A stretch of DNA of 64,000 bases from Oscillospiraceae bacterium (GTDB lineage: Bacteria; Bacillota; Clostridia; Oscillospirales; Oscillospiraceae): assembly GCA_910575265.1 (NCBI GenBank), contig CAJTEA010000001.1, positions 62,001 to 126,000 on the forward strand. The letters run 5' to 3'. Numbering within the stretch: the stretch's first letter is position 1; each line of letters begins with the position of its first letter. A program made the position numbers and the translations under genes. This document shows, piece after piece, positions 32,289 through 40,677 of the stretch. The notes under the pieces were generated by a model. It saw only the letters and a list, made by a program, of their open reading frames with translations, ran no database searches and was not told where the DNA came from.

Positions 32289-34544
32289 CTACAGCTCAAG
32301 CTTTGTAACGCCCGGCACATTGGCCAGCAGCTCGCTCTCCCGCCTCTGGCAGGTGAACAGGAGCAGCTGCTGCTTGCCGGACAGCTCCCACAGCAGCTCC
32401 AGGGCCTGGGCGAGGCGCTGGTCGTCAAAGGAGACCAGGGCGTCGTCCAGCATGATGGGGGGCCGGGACGGCAGGCAAAGCCGGCACACCGCCAGCCGGA
32501 CGGCCAGATAGAGCTGGTCCACCGTCCCCCGGGACAGCCACAGCGCCCCCCGGGGCAGCACCCCGCCCTCCTCCCGGACAAAGCCCTCCAGATCCCGGGT
32601 GAGGGAAACCGCCGGGTATTTGTTTCCGGTGAGCCGGGCCATATACTCTCCGGCCAGCCGGTTCAGCTCCGGGGAGAAGCGCTCCTGAAGCTGGACGTTG
32701 GCCTGGGTCAGGACCTCCATAGCCAGGGAAAGGGCCTCCGCCTCCATCCGGCGGCGCTCCAGGGTGGTTTCCAGCTCCTCCCGCCGGGCGGACAGGGCGG
32801 CGGGATCCCCCATGGCCTGCCGGGTGCCCACAGCCTGATTCAGTTGGGCGGCGACCTCCTCCAACCGGTCCGCGGCGCGGGCCAGCGCCCGGTCTGTATC
32901 CTCGGGTCCCAGGTCCGGAAGGGGAAGCTCCGGGACCTCGCGCGCCTCGGTCCTGACGCCCTGGGCCTCCAGATCCTCTAAACGGCGGCGGCGCTCCTCC
33001 GTCCGGTCCCGGGCCATAGCCAGCTCATGGTCCAGGTTCAGCGCCCGGGACAGGGCCGCCGAGCAGCCGAACAGGTCCCTGACCTCCGGGGCGAAGGCGT
33101 GAACAAAGTCCAGCAGCTCCGATTTGGCGGTATCCCGCTTCCCCTTCCGCTCGGTGAGGGCGTTTTGGACCACCTCCGCCTCCTGGGCGGCCTTCTCCGC
33201 CGCCTGCCAGCGCTCCCGGTAGTCCTGGGCCTTCGCGGTAAGCTCCTCCGGAGTCGGAACGTGATAGGCGGAAAGGCTCTCGTCCGCCTGTGTCCGGAGT
33301 TTTTTCGACGCCTTCAGGGCAACGATGGTCAGCAGCGTCATCAGGGCGTAAAAGCCCAGGCCCAGGCCGGACAGCAGTCCCAGCTGGCCCCGCTGAATGA
33401 ACTGGACCGCGATCAACGTCCCTCCGCCTAAAACGCCCGCGATTTGAAGCAGCCACGCGCGCCGGTTTTTTCGCGCCCCCCGCTCCACAGCGGCGCGGTA
33501 GGTGGTTCCCGCGGCTTCCGCCCTGGTTACCGCCTCCTCCCCGGTCATGTCCGGGAAGCGCTCGTCCTCGGCGGCCTCTTTCGCCTTGGCGGCGGCTTCC
33601 TCCGCCTCCTTCAGGGCGGTCTCGCCCTGCTTGATTTCCTCCTCCAGCGCCTTGATATACTGCAAATCCCCCTGGGCTTTTTTCAGCGCCTCCCGGTCGG
33701 GAATGGGGTGTTCGCTCTGTTCCCGCTCCAGGGTTTCCAGCTGGGTTTGAGCGGTTTGGTACGCCTCCGACACCCGGGTATAGCGGTCGGCCAGCTCCTT
33801 CTGAGCCAGGAGGCGGTGGGCCTGGGCCTGGTGGGACAGGGTATCCCGTTTTTTCTCCAGCGCGGCCTGTTCCCCCTCCAGCTGGGAGATTTGAAGGGTA
33901 ACCTCCTCCAGCTGCTCCAGGGCCTCCCGCACCTGATACAGCTCCCCCTCCAGTTTGGGGATCTCTCCCACGCTCCGGTTCACCTGGCGGCGGTTTTTCC
34001 AGTCCTTCAGCCGGTTCATGGCTTGGGAGAAGGACACCTCCTCCCCGCCGGAGGTGACTAGGGCGGCGATTCTCCGCTCCAGCTCCGGAGCTGAGGTGAG
34101 GCTCAGTCCGCTGTCCCCCAGAAAGGCGGAGCGGGTAAAGACCTCCTGCCCCGCGCCGGTGAGCAGCTCGCCGCAGTTGGAGGCGGTGAGGCCGGGGACG
34201 GGAGCCTGCGTCTTGGTATAAACGGCGGAGAAAAACCCAAATGGGGTGTTTCCCCGGGGCCCCCGGCGGATGGTGATGTCCCGGCTTCCGTATTCCAGGG
34301 TAATCTCCCCCTCCATAGGGGCGCCCGACCAGGGTTGATAGTGGTTTTTGTCCGCCAGATAGCCTTTTTTGTCCCGGTCACGGGTGTCGATGCCGTAGAG
34401 CATGGCCCGCCAGAAGGCGGCCCAGGTGGACTTGCCCCCCTCGTTAGGGGCGTGGATCAGGGTGAGGCCGGGGCCGGGTTCCAAGCGGGCCTTCTCCAGC
34501 TTGCCGAAGGTGGCGGTCATGGATTTGATTTTGATCGGCTTCAC
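32289..34544 (-). CDS. YhaN/SbcC-like AAA ATPase
   Basis: 751 aa. Walker A APNEGGKST (about residues 32-40) lies near the N-terminus after a RecF/SbcC-type start. Long coiled coils rich in Glu, Ala and Leu (about 190-330 and 430-660) flank a hydrophobic hairpin (about 355-405) that could insert in the membrane. The ABC signature region is LSRGTVDQLYLAVRLA (about 668) and Walker B IMLDDALVSFD (about 691). It overlaps the nuclease gene by ATGA, so the two form an SbcCD/YhaNO-like complex for DNA end processing. The membrane hairpin in the middle of the coiled coil fits YhaN-type proteins better than SbcC. Confidence 0.85.
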   Translation of the reverse strand: MKPIKIKSMTATFGKLEKARLEPGPGLTLIHAPNEGGKSTWAAFWRAMLYGIDTRDRDKKGYLADKNHYQPWSGAPMEGEITLEYGSRDITIRRGPRGNTPFGFFSAVYTKTQAPVPGLTASNCGELLTGAGQEVFTRSAFLGDSGLSLTSAPELERRIAALVTSGGEEVSFSQAMNRLKDWKNRRQVNRSVGEIPKLEGELYQVREALEQLEEVTLQISQLEGEQAALEKKRDTLSHQAQAHRLLAQKELADRYTRVSEAYQTAQTQLETLEREQSEHPIPDREALKKAQGDLQYIKALEEEIKQGETALKEAEEAAAKAKEAAEDERFPDMTGEEAVTRAEAAGTTYRAAVERGARKNRRAWLLQIAGVLGGGTLIAVQFIQRGQLGLLSGLGLGFYALMTLLTIVALKASKKLRTQADESLSAYHVPTPEELTAKAQDYRERWQAAEKAAQEAEVVQNALTERKGKRDTAKSELLDFVHAFAPEVRDLFGCSAALSRALNLDHELAMARDRTEERRRRLEDLEAQGVRTEAREVPELPLPDLGPEDTDRALARAADRLEEVAAQLNQAVGTRQAMGDPAALSARREELETTLERRRMEAEALSLAMEVLTQANVQLQERFSPELNRLAGEYMARLTGNKYPAVSLTRDLEGFVREEGGVLPRGALWLSRGTVDQLYLAVRLAVCRLCLPSRPPIMLDDALVSFDDQRLAQALELLWELSGKQQLLLFTCQRRESELLANVPGVTKLEL

Positions 34545-35620
34545 CGAGCCACCTCCTCTCCGCCCTCCAGGGCGGCCAGACCGTAGCGGGCCGCCAGCTG
34601 ACAGAGGGCGCTGTCCGGCTCAGCCTGACATTTCTCCCACATGCTCCGCAGAAACAGTCCGGTCAGCCCGTCCTCCCCCCGCCGGGCCCACAGGTCCTGG
34701 GGCAGGCGGGTGCGGTCGATCAGGGTCAGGCCGTAAAACTCCGGGGACAGGGTTTGCCGCAGATTCGCCAGACTTGGGGCCTCCCCCTCTCCGGTGAGGA
34801 TCAGGCGGCAGACCAGATTGCTGGTTTTCCCGGGCAGAGCCTCCAGAATGTTGAACAGCGTCCCATCCGGTCCGGTGATATCCGCCGTAATGATCTCATA
34901 GCGGACCTTGGCCAGGGGGACAAACCGTCCGGTCACATGACCCGGCTCCGCCTCCACATAGAGGACGCCCTTTTCCCCCAGCTCGTCGAATCCCCGGCCC
35001 TCGGGACAGCCGGGGTAGGCCCAGAAGGTGTTCCCCTCCTTCCGCATGCCGCTGGCCTGATGGACGTGGCCCAGAGCCAGATAGTCCAGCCCGCTGCCCG
35101 CGATGTCCGAAAGGGAGATGGGGCCGTAATCGCTCTCAGCCCCCACCGCTCCGTGGAGACAGGCGATGTGAAGCCTTCCGTCCCCCGGGACCTCCAGTCC
35201 GGCCAGAGGGCAGGTGGTCTGGTGGGCGTTGGAAAAGGCCCGGCCCCAGAGGGTGCAGCCGGGCAGCTCCACCGCCTCCAGCGTCTCGCTGGTGAAGATA
35301 TGTACGTTTTCCGGCCAGTCCAGAGTGGCCCAGACGGAGCGGGAGCTGTAAAAATCGTGGTTGCCCGGCGCGATAAACACCGGACAGGGGATGGCGGCCA
35401 GAGCGCGGCTGAGGGCCTGGGCGGTCTCTCGATAGACCCGCTCGGAATCCAGCAGGTCCCCGGCCAGCAGCACCAGGTCGGCCCCCTTCTCCCGGGCCAG
35501 CGCGGCCAGACGGTCCAGCAGCTCCCGCTGTTCCTCCCGCCGCTGGGCGGCCCGCTCCGGGGTCAGGCCGGCGAAGGGGCTGTCCAGGTGAAAGTCGGCC
35601 CCGTGTATGATCTTCAGCAT
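34541..35620 (-). CDS. YhaO/SbcD-like DNA repair metallophosphoesterase
   Basis: 359 aa calcineurin-fold nuclease. Metal ligands: HGADFHLDSPF (about 6-16), LLAGDLLDSE (about 51-60), APGNHDFYSS (about 103-112) and LALGHVHQAS (about 196-205). These are the Mre11/SbcD motifs. The partner ATPase gene overlaps its stop by 4 nt. It should cleave DNA ends or hairpins in the ATP-controlled complex. It starts 3 nt after the ymdB stop. Confidence 0.88.
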   Translation of the reverse strand: MLKIIHGADFHLDSPFAGLTPERAAQRREEQRELLDRLAALAREKGADLVLLAGDLLDSERVYRETAQALSRALAAIPCPVFIAPGNHDFYSSRSVWATLDWPENVHIFTSETLEAVELPGCTLWGRAFSNAHQTTCPLAGLEVPGDGRLHIACLHGAVGAESDYGPISLSDIAGSGLDYLALGHVHQASGMRKEGNTFWAYPGCPEGRGFDELGEKGVLYVEAEPGHVTGRFVPLAKVRYEIITADITGPDGTLFNILEALPGKTSNLVCRLILTGEGEAPSLANLRQTLSPEFYGLTLIDRTRLPQDLWARRGEDGLTGLFLRSMWEKCQAEPDSALCQLAARYGLAALEGGEEVAR

Positions 35621-35623
35621 AGC

Positions 35624-36400
35624 TTACTCCTCAATGTCCGCCCGACGGACGGCGGTACAGGTTTTTTTCTCCGTGTCGATGGTGAACAGGCAGGCGTTGA
35701 GTTTGCAGTTCCCCTCCGCCTCCTCATACCGCCGGGGCAGTCCGCCCAGAAAGAGGTTGAGGGAGTTTTCCACCTTAATGCCCAGCACCGAGTTGACAGG
35801 CCCAGTCATCCCCAGGTCTGAGACAAAGCCGGTGCCCTTGGGGAGCACCCGGCAGTCCGCCGTGGGCACATGGGTGTGGGTGCCCCAAACCGCCGCCGCC
35901 CGTCCGTCCAGGTGCCAGCCCATGGCCCCCTTCTCGCTGGTGGCCTCGGCGTGGAAGTCCACCAGCAGCAGGTCGTATTCCCTCCGGTTCACATGGAAAT
36001 TGGCGGCTTTAAAGGGGCTGTCCAGATTGGGGTTCAGGTCCACCCGGCCCATCAGATTCAGCACCCCGACGCGCAGGCCATGACACTGGTAGACGCCCAT
36101 TCCCCGCCCAGGCACCCGCCCGGCGTAGTTGGCGGGGCGAAGGATGCGCTCCTCCTTGTCCAGATAGGCCCCGATCTGGATGCGGTTCCAGGTGTGGTTG
36201 CCCAGGGTGATCACATCCGCCCCGGCTTCCAGAATCCGTCTGGCCTGGGCGGGGGTGATGCCCACCCCGGAGGCGTTCTCCCCGTTGACCACGCAGAAAT
36301 GGGTCCCTGTCTCCTCCCGCAGCCCCGGCAGGCGGCGGGACAGAATGTCCTGCCCCCCCTCGCCCACCACGTCGCCGACGGCTAATACGTTTAGCAGCAT
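35624..36400 (-). CDS. ymdB: YmdB-type metallophosphoesterase (TIGR00282)
   Basis: 258 aa from the ATG at 36400, preceded by AAGGAGG; the in-frame extension upstream crosses the promoter. Metal-binding motifs VGDVVGEGG, VNGENASGVGIT, ITLGNHTWN and DFHAEATSEKGAMGW are those of the YmdB family, known in Bacillus as 2',3'-cAMP phosphodiesterase affecting RNA turnover and biofilm choice. Cytoplasmic. First gene of ymdB-yhaO-yhaN. Confidence 0.93.
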   Translation of the reverse strand: MLLNVLAVGDVVGEGGQDILSRRLPGLREETGTHFCVVNGENASGVGITPAQARRILEAGADVITLGNHTWNRIQIGAYLDKEERILRPANYAGRVPGRGMGVYQCHGLRVGVLNLMGRVDLNPNLDSPFKAANFHVNRREYDLLLVDFHAEATSEKGAMGWHLDGRAAAVWGTHTHVPTADCRVLPKGTGFVSDLGMTGPVNSVLGIKVENSLNLFLGGLPRRYEEAEGNCKLNACLFTIDTEKKTCTAVRRADIEE

Positions 36401-36439
36401 AGAATATCCTCCTTGCGGACGGTCAGTTTTTACCTGTCT

Positions 36440-36468
36440 ATTATAAAGTATCCCCGTAAAATTCGCAA
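36440..36468 (-). promoter_or_regulatory. Sigma-A promoter of ymdB-yhaO-yhaN
   Basis: Minus strand TTGCGA (36468-36463), 17-nt spacer, TATAAT (36445-36440), 39 nt before the ATG. The remaining sequence to 36632 holds no gene that I can see. Confidence 0.75.
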
Positions 36469-36632
36469 CATATTTCATCCATTCCCCTTGAGAAATCAAG
36501 CCTTGGGCGCTGCCGCCAGCGGCTGGCCCATTTTGTTTCCACTATGCTAAATTGACCGTTCGGGTTGCGGCTGGGCGGTCAACGCGCGTTTATGGCTGAC
36601 AGATACAGACTGGCGGCAGCTTTTTGACGCAG

Positions 36633-36662
36633 AAAACGGGACGGCAAAAACCGTCCCGTTTT
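36633..36662 (-). terminator. Terminator of the rpsO-pnp-ATP-grasp operon
   Basis: AAAACGGGACGG (36633-36644) pairs perfectly with CCGTCCCGTTTT (36651-36662) around CAAAAA. It lies 1 nt after the ATP-grasp stop codon. Flanking A/T runs allow use in either direction. Confidence 0.88.
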
Positions 36663-36663
36663 G

Positions 36664-37617
36664 TTATCGCTTTAAGGCCGCGTTCCACAGGCGTTTCAGC
36701 CCCTCCATCCCGGCGGTCTGCATGATCTGCACGCTGGGGTAAGCGTTGCCCTCGATGAGGACCGGGCCGTCTGTGGTGATGGCCACATCCCAGCCCACGA
36801 TCACCGCGTTGGGGGTCAGCTTCACCGCCGATTCCACGGTTTCGCGGACCGCCTCCCACTGGGGGACCTGAAAGCCGGGAATAGTCAGCCCAGTGGTGGG
36901 GTGGCGCAGGAAGCGGTGTTCCAGCAGGTCGGCGCCCTGGGTAGTGACGATTCCCGTCTCCACATCCAGCCCTGCGAAGATGCCGCCGGAACAGCCATTG
37001 TCCACAAAGCCGCCGCCCACGCCCATCCGCAGCACAGCGGAGCAGAGCTTCCCCTGGATAGTCAGAGCCCGCACCGTGTTCACCGAGGCGGGGTGGAGGG
37101 CCGCCATCTCTGGGCACTGCTCCAGCAGCTCCTCGGCGATACGGTCCTCAGATACCAGCTTGTCCCACACCTGGTCCCGGTTCTCCGGAGTGATGGCGCA
37201 CAGCTCCACACCGTGGCCGCCGGAGTCGGTACGGGGCTTGGTGATGCAGCGGGGGTGGGCGTCGGCGAAGGCCTCAAACTCCTCCCGGCTGCCCCGGCAG
37301 ACCCGGCCGATCCAGTCCCGGTGGACGTAGTCCTGGAACCGCTCCAGAAAGCGGTCCTTCTCCTCAAAATCGGCAAAGGCGGTCCCAGGGTTTTTGCGGT
37401 GGATGTCCCGCATGTCGTAGAGGGTAACAAATTCCTCGCGGCCGTTGTGGTTGCGCTCGTAGAAGTGGTAGAGGAAATAGTCGGCGATGGTGCACCGGTG
37501 GACCAGAAAGGCCCCCAGGTAGCTGGCCATCAGCCAGGCGCGAGAGTAGCCCAGCTCCTGGATGGGATAGCGGCCCATTTCGTCAAACCGCTCCAGCAGA
37601 CGCTTCAGCTTGCCCAT
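36664..37617 (-). CDS. Sugar-transfer-type ATP-grasp protein
   Basis: 317 aa. Features of the ATP-grasp family associated with sugar transfer: ITKPRTDSGGHGVELCA (nucleotide-binding lysine region, about 124-140), ASVNTVRALTI, NGCSGGIFAGLDVETG, and the metal-binding VIVGWDVAITTDGPVLIEGN (about 272-291). The N-terminal 110 residues hold hydrophobic and aromatic helices. Relatives occur in exopolysaccharide and capsule loci, but this one sits 17 nt after pnp with no sugar gene nearby. The reaction would join a carboxylate to an amine or similar; substrate unknown. It closes the rpsO-pnp operon. Confidence 0.78.
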   Translation of the reverse strand: MGKLKRLLERFDEMGRYPIQELGYSRAWLMASYLGAFLVHRCTIADYFLYHFYERNHNGREEFVTLYDMRDIHRKNPGTAFADFEEKDRFLERFQDYVHRDWIGRVCRGSREEFEAFADAHPRCITKPRTDSGGHGVELCAITPENRDQVWDKLVSEDRIAEELLEQCPEMAALHPASVNTVRALTIQGKLCSAVLRMGVGGGFVDNGCSGGIFAGLDVETGIVTTQGADLLEHRFLRHPTTGLTIPGFQVPQWEAVRETVESAVKLTPNAVIVGWDVAITTDGPVLIEGNAYPSVQIMQTAGMEGLKRLWNAALKR

Positions 37618-37634
37618 AGGATCACCTTCTGTTT

Positions 37635-39785
37635 TTATTTCACGCTCTCGCCGGCCTCTTTCCTGGCCTTGATCTCCCGGAGGGCGTCGCGGTAGGACAG
37701 GTTGACCCGGCCCTTCTCGTCGATCTCGGTGACCTTGACCCAGATCATGTCGCCGATGTTGACCACGTCCTCCACCTTCTCCACCCGGCGCTCGGCCAGC
37801 TTGGAGATGTGAACCATGCCGTCCTTGCCGGGGGCCAGTTCCACGAAGGCGCCGAACTGGAGGATGCGGACCACCTTGCCGTAGTACAGCTCGCCCACCT
37901 GGGGGACGAACACGATGGTCTCAATCATCTTTTTGGCGGCGTCGCAGGAGGCGGCGTCAGGAGAGGCGATGTGGATGGTGCCGTCCTCCTCAATATCCAC
38001 CTGCGCGCCGGATTCGGCGGTGATCTTCTGGATGACCGAGCCGCCCTTGCCGATGACCTCCCGGATCTTGTCCGGGTCGATCTTCATGGAGATCATCTTG
38101 GGGGCCCACTCGCACACCTCGGCCCGGGGGGCGGAGATGCAGGGCAGCATGACCTCGTCCAGAATGGCGAAGCGGGCGTCCCGGGTGATGTCCAGCGCCT
38201 CCTTGATGATCTCATGGGTCAGGCCGTCGTTCTTCAGGTCCATCTGGATGGCGGTGATGCCCGACTTGGTGCCCGCCACCTTGAAGTCCATCTCGCCGTG
38301 GAAGTCCTCCACGCCCTGGATGTCAATAAAGGTGGTGAAGCCGCCGTTGTCGTCCTGGATCAGGCCGCAGGAGATGCCGGCCACCGGGGCCTTGATGGGC
38401 ACGCCGGCGTCCATGAGGGCCAGGGTGGAGCCGCAGATGGAGCCCTGGGAGGTGGAGCCGTTGGAGGACAGCACCTCCGAGACAACGCGGATGGCGTAAG
38501 GGAACTCCTCCTCGCTGGGCAGCACCGGGGCCAGGGCCCGCTCAGCCAGGAAACCGTGGCCGTACTCCCGCCGGTTGGTGGAGCGGGGAGGACGGGCCTC
38601 GCCCACGGAGTAGGGCGGGAAGTTGTAGTGGTGCATATACCGCTTCTCGGTCTCCTCCCAGATAGTGTCCAGCTTCTGGGCGGCGGACAGGGTGTTCAGG
38701 GTACACACGGAGAGCACCTGGGTCTGACCCCGGGTGAACAGGCCAGAGCCGTGAACCCGGGGCAGCACGCCCACCTCGGCGGCCAGGGGACGGATCTCGT
38801 TCTGGGCCCGTCCGTCCACCCGGTGACCCTCCAGCAGCCAGGCCTTGACGATCTTCTTCTGGAACTTGTAGGTGAACTCCTCCAGGTACTGGTCCATATC
38901 CGGATACTCCTCCAGATACTTCTCGTGCCAGTGCTCGATCATCTCGTTCCAGCGCTTCTCACGGACGGTCTTGTCGTCGGTGTCCATGGCGGCCTTGGCC
39001 TCGTCCATGAAGTTGGCCACAATGTCGTCAAAGAGCTCCTGATTGAACTGGGCGTGGTCGTATTCCATCTTGGGCTTGCCGATCTCGGACACAATCTGGT
39101 CGATGAAGTCAATCTGCTTGCGGATCTCCTCGTGGGCCTTCACGATGCCGGCGTACATGATCTCGTCGGGAATCTCGTCGGCGCCCGCCTCAATCATCAC
39201 CACCTTTTCCCGGGTGGCGGCCACGGTGACATCCATGCGGGAGGTCTTGCGCTGGGCCTGGGTGGGGTTGAGAACGATCTGACCGTCGCAGAAGCCCACC
39301 TCCAGACAGCCGATGGGGCCGGCGAAGGGGATTTCGGAGTAGCTCACGCAGGCGGAGGCGCCGATCATGGCGGCTACCTCGGGGGAGCAGTCGTAATCCA
39401 CGCTCATGACGGTGCACTGGATGCACACGTCGTTGCGGAAGTCGTAGGGGAACAGGGGGCGCATGGGCCGGTCGATGAGGCGGCTGGCCAGCACGGCGGG
39501 CAGAGAGGGCCGGCCCTCCCGGCGCATAAAGGAGCCGGGGATTCTCCCCACGGCGTACAGCTTCTCCTCAAACTCCACGGACAGGGGGAAGAAGTCGATG
39601 CCGTCCCGGGGACGGGGGGAGACGGTGACCGCCACCATGACGGTGGTCTCGCCGTACTTCACCAGGGCGGAGGCGGAGGCCAGCTCGGCCACCTTGCCCA
39701 CCTCGATGGTGAGGGGACGGCCGCACAGGTCCATGGTCCAGGTTTTGAATTTGCTGAATTGCTTGTGCTTGATGATGGTTGACAT
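37635..39785 (-). CDS. pnp: Polyribonucleotide nucleotidyltransferase (PNPase)
   Basis: 716 aa from the ATG at 39785. Two RNase PH domains (FETIEVGK-like start TMDLCGRPLTIEVGKVAE, and a second catalytic half from about 320 with LFTRGQTQVLS and SNGSTSQGSICGS). A KH domain (KIREVIGKGGSVIQKI, about 572-587) and a C-terminal S1 domain (YYGKVVRILQFGAFVELAPG) follow. Phosphorolytic 3'-to-5' RNA degradation. It follows rpsO, the classic arrangement, with a long hairpin in the intergenic leader that could serve autoregulation. Confidence 0.97.
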   Translation of the reverse strand: MSTIIKHKQFSKFKTWTMDLCGRPLTIEVGKVAELASASALVKYGETTVMVAVTVSPRPRDGIDFFPLSVEFEEKLYAVGRIPGSFMRREGRPSLPAVLASRLIDRPMRPLFPYDFRNDVCIQCTVMSVDYDCSPEVAAMIGASACVSYSEIPFAGPIGCLEVGFCDGQIVLNPTQAQRKTSRMDVTVAATREKVVMIEAGADEIPDEIMYAGIVKAHEEIRKQIDFIDQIVSEIGKPKMEYDHAQFNQELFDDIVANFMDEAKAAMDTDDKTVREKRWNEMIEHWHEKYLEEYPDMDQYLEEFTYKFQKKIVKAWLLEGHRVDGRAQNEIRPLAAEVGVLPRVHGSGLFTRGQTQVLSVCTLNTLSAAQKLDTIWEETEKRYMHHYNFPPYSVGEARPPRSTNRREYGHGFLAERALAPVLPSEEEFPYAIRVVSEVLSSNGSTSQGSICGSTLALMDAGVPIKAPVAGISCGLIQDDNGGFTTFIDIQGVEDFHGEMDFKVAGTKSGITAIQMDLKNDGLTHEIIKEALDITRDARFAILDEVMLPCISAPRAEVCEWAPKMISMKIDPDKIREVIGKGGSVIQKITAESGAQVDIEEDGTIHIASPDAASCDAAKKMIETIVFVPQVGELYYGKVVRILQFGAFVELAPGKDGMVHISKLAERRVEKVEDVVNIGDMIWVKVTEIDEKGRVNLSYRDALREIKARKEAGESVK

Positions 39786-39830
39786 ATCAATTCTCCTTTT
39801 CGTTGGTGTCCCCGGAGCCTGACTGCCCTT

Positions 39831-39880
39831 TAGCACTTGAATACGGGTTTGGAACGGTTCAACCCCATATTCAACTGCTA
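39831..39880 (-). promoter_or_regulatory. Long imperfect hairpin in the pnp leader
   Basis: Arms TAGCA, TTGAATA and GGGTT (39831-39850) face AACCC, TATTCAA and TGCTA (39871-39880 side), with single mismatches between blocks. Total about 50 nt. In other bacteria a double-stranded pnp leader is cut by RNase III and used for PNPase autocontrol; this hairpin is in the same place. Confidence 0.55.
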
Positions 39881-39916
39881 AAAGACCAGAAAAAACCGCC
39901 GGGGTATATGCGAACA

Positions 39917-39947
39917 TAGGGCGGAGCGCAAAAAAACGCCCGCCCTA
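39917..39947 (-). other. GC-rich hairpin just after rpsO
   Basis: TAGGGCGG (39917-39924) and CCGCCCTA (39939-39946) pair; the loop carries a run of seven A on the plus strand (U in the message). It lies 13 nt after the rpsO stop and could trim or partly terminate the rpsO message. Confidence 0.45.
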
Positions 39948-39959
39948 CAGTTCACAATC

Positions 39960-40226
39960 TTACTTCCGGATGCCCAGCTTGGCGATAATGGCGCGGTAGC
40001 GCTCGATGTCCTTAGCCATCAGGTAATCCAGCAGCTTGCGGCGCTTACCGATCATTTTGTACAGGCCGCGGCGGCTGTGGTTGTCGTGGATGTGTACCTT
40101 CAGGTGCTCGGTGAGCTCGTTGATGCGGGCGGTGAGGATGGCGATCTGGACCTCGGGGGAGCCGGTGTCGTTTTCATGGGTGCGGTTGGCCTCAATAACG
40201 GCCGTCTTTTCGTCCTTGCGGATCAT
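39960..40226 (-). CDS. rpsO: 30S ribosomal protein S15
   Basis: 88 aa, exact family length. Start [20 protein letters not shown] at 40226, preceded by AAAGGTGG. The conserved [20 protein letters not shown] block binds 16S rRNA helices 20-22. First gene of the rpsO-pnp operon, with a promoter and a GC-rich leader of about 117 nt. Confidence 0.97.
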   Translation of the reverse strand: MIRKDEKTAVIEANRTHENDTGSPEVQIAILTARINELTEHLKVHIHDNHSRRGLYKMIGKRRKLLDYLMAKDIERYRAIIAKLGIRK

Positions 40227-40270
40227 GGGAAATTCCACCTTTCAAATGTTCTGTCCAAAAGCCGGGCAGC

Positions 40271-40378
40271 GGGCGGGTGTGTCCCCGCGCACCCGCGCGG
40301 GCCGTATCCCAGCAGCCAGGCAGTGGATCGCGCGCTGTCGCGCTCGGATAATATATCATAGTTTTTCCTTGGTGTAAA
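40271..40378 (-). promoter_or_regulatory. rpsO promoter and structured leader
   Basis: Minus strand TTTACA (40378-40373), 17-nt spacer, TATATT (40355-40350). In the transcribed leader GCGGGTG and CACCCGC (40296-40290 and 40279-40273) form a stem with a 10-nt loop, and other GC-rich arms lie upstream. S15 represses its own message through such leaders in several bacteria, so an autoregulatory structure is plausible but not proven here. Confidence 0.6.
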
Positions 40379-40407
40379 GGGAAAATCCGGGTTTTTCAAG
40401 AAAATTT

Positions 40408-40560
40408 TTATGCGGGAGGGTCCCCCATGCTCAGCTGGAGCTCCTCCAGCTCCTCCATGGCCTGCTCCGCCTGACGGGCGAGGTCCTCCAGCCGGGCGAA
40501 GGCCCGCAGGTACAGAGCGTGGTACTGTTCGGCGGTGAGATCGTTGATTTTGCTTTCCAT
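40408..40560 (-). CDS. 50-aa helical protein
   Basis: Starts MESKINDLTAEQYHALYLRA at 40560 with an excellent ribosome site (AGAGGAGGAAC) and its own consensus promoter, so I take it as a real gene despite its size. It is entirely helical and acidic (ARQAEQAMEELEELQLSMGD), suggesting a small coiled-coil protein. It lies between the rpsO promoter and a divergent ribbon-helix-helix gene. Function unknown; partner or target of the RHH protein is possible. Confidence 0.7.
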   Translation of the reverse strand: MESKINDLTAEQYHALYLRAFARLEDLARQAEQAMEELEELQLSMGDPPA

Positions 40561-40597
40561 AGTAGTTCCTCCTCTATTTCTATTATTTGGCATGGAT

Positions 40598-40627
40598 ATA
40601 ATACCAAAGACCCTGAATGACTGTCAA
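40598..40627 (-). promoter_or_regulatory. Consensus promoter of the 50-aa gene
   Basis: Minus strand TTGACA (40627-40622), 18-nt spacer, TATTAT (40603-40598). Its -35 box is 4 nt from the phased repeats at 40631. Confidence 0.7.
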
Positions 40628-40630
40628 GCG

Positions 40631-40660
40631 TTTTGATATACTTTGATGTACAATGATATT
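40631..40660 (+). promoter_or_regulatory. Three 10-bp phased repeats, putative RHH operator
   Basis: TGATAT, TGATGT and TGATAT recur at exactly 10-bp spacing (40634, 40644 and 40654). They stand 20-40 nt before the ATG of a ribbon-helix-helix gene. Such proteins bind tandem short repeats on one face of the helix, so this is a likely autoregulatory operator that also touches the divergent promoter. Confidence 0.55.
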
Positions 40661-40677
40661 CAAAAGGAGGCGCTTGC

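Noticed and set aside
37809-39782. A 657-codon open frame antisense to pnp, and similar long antisense frames over ileS, hisS, serS, relA and recJ
   Set aside because: They mirror strong genes with high third-position GC, are biased to His, Gly, Leu and Val and have no ribosome sites or homology.
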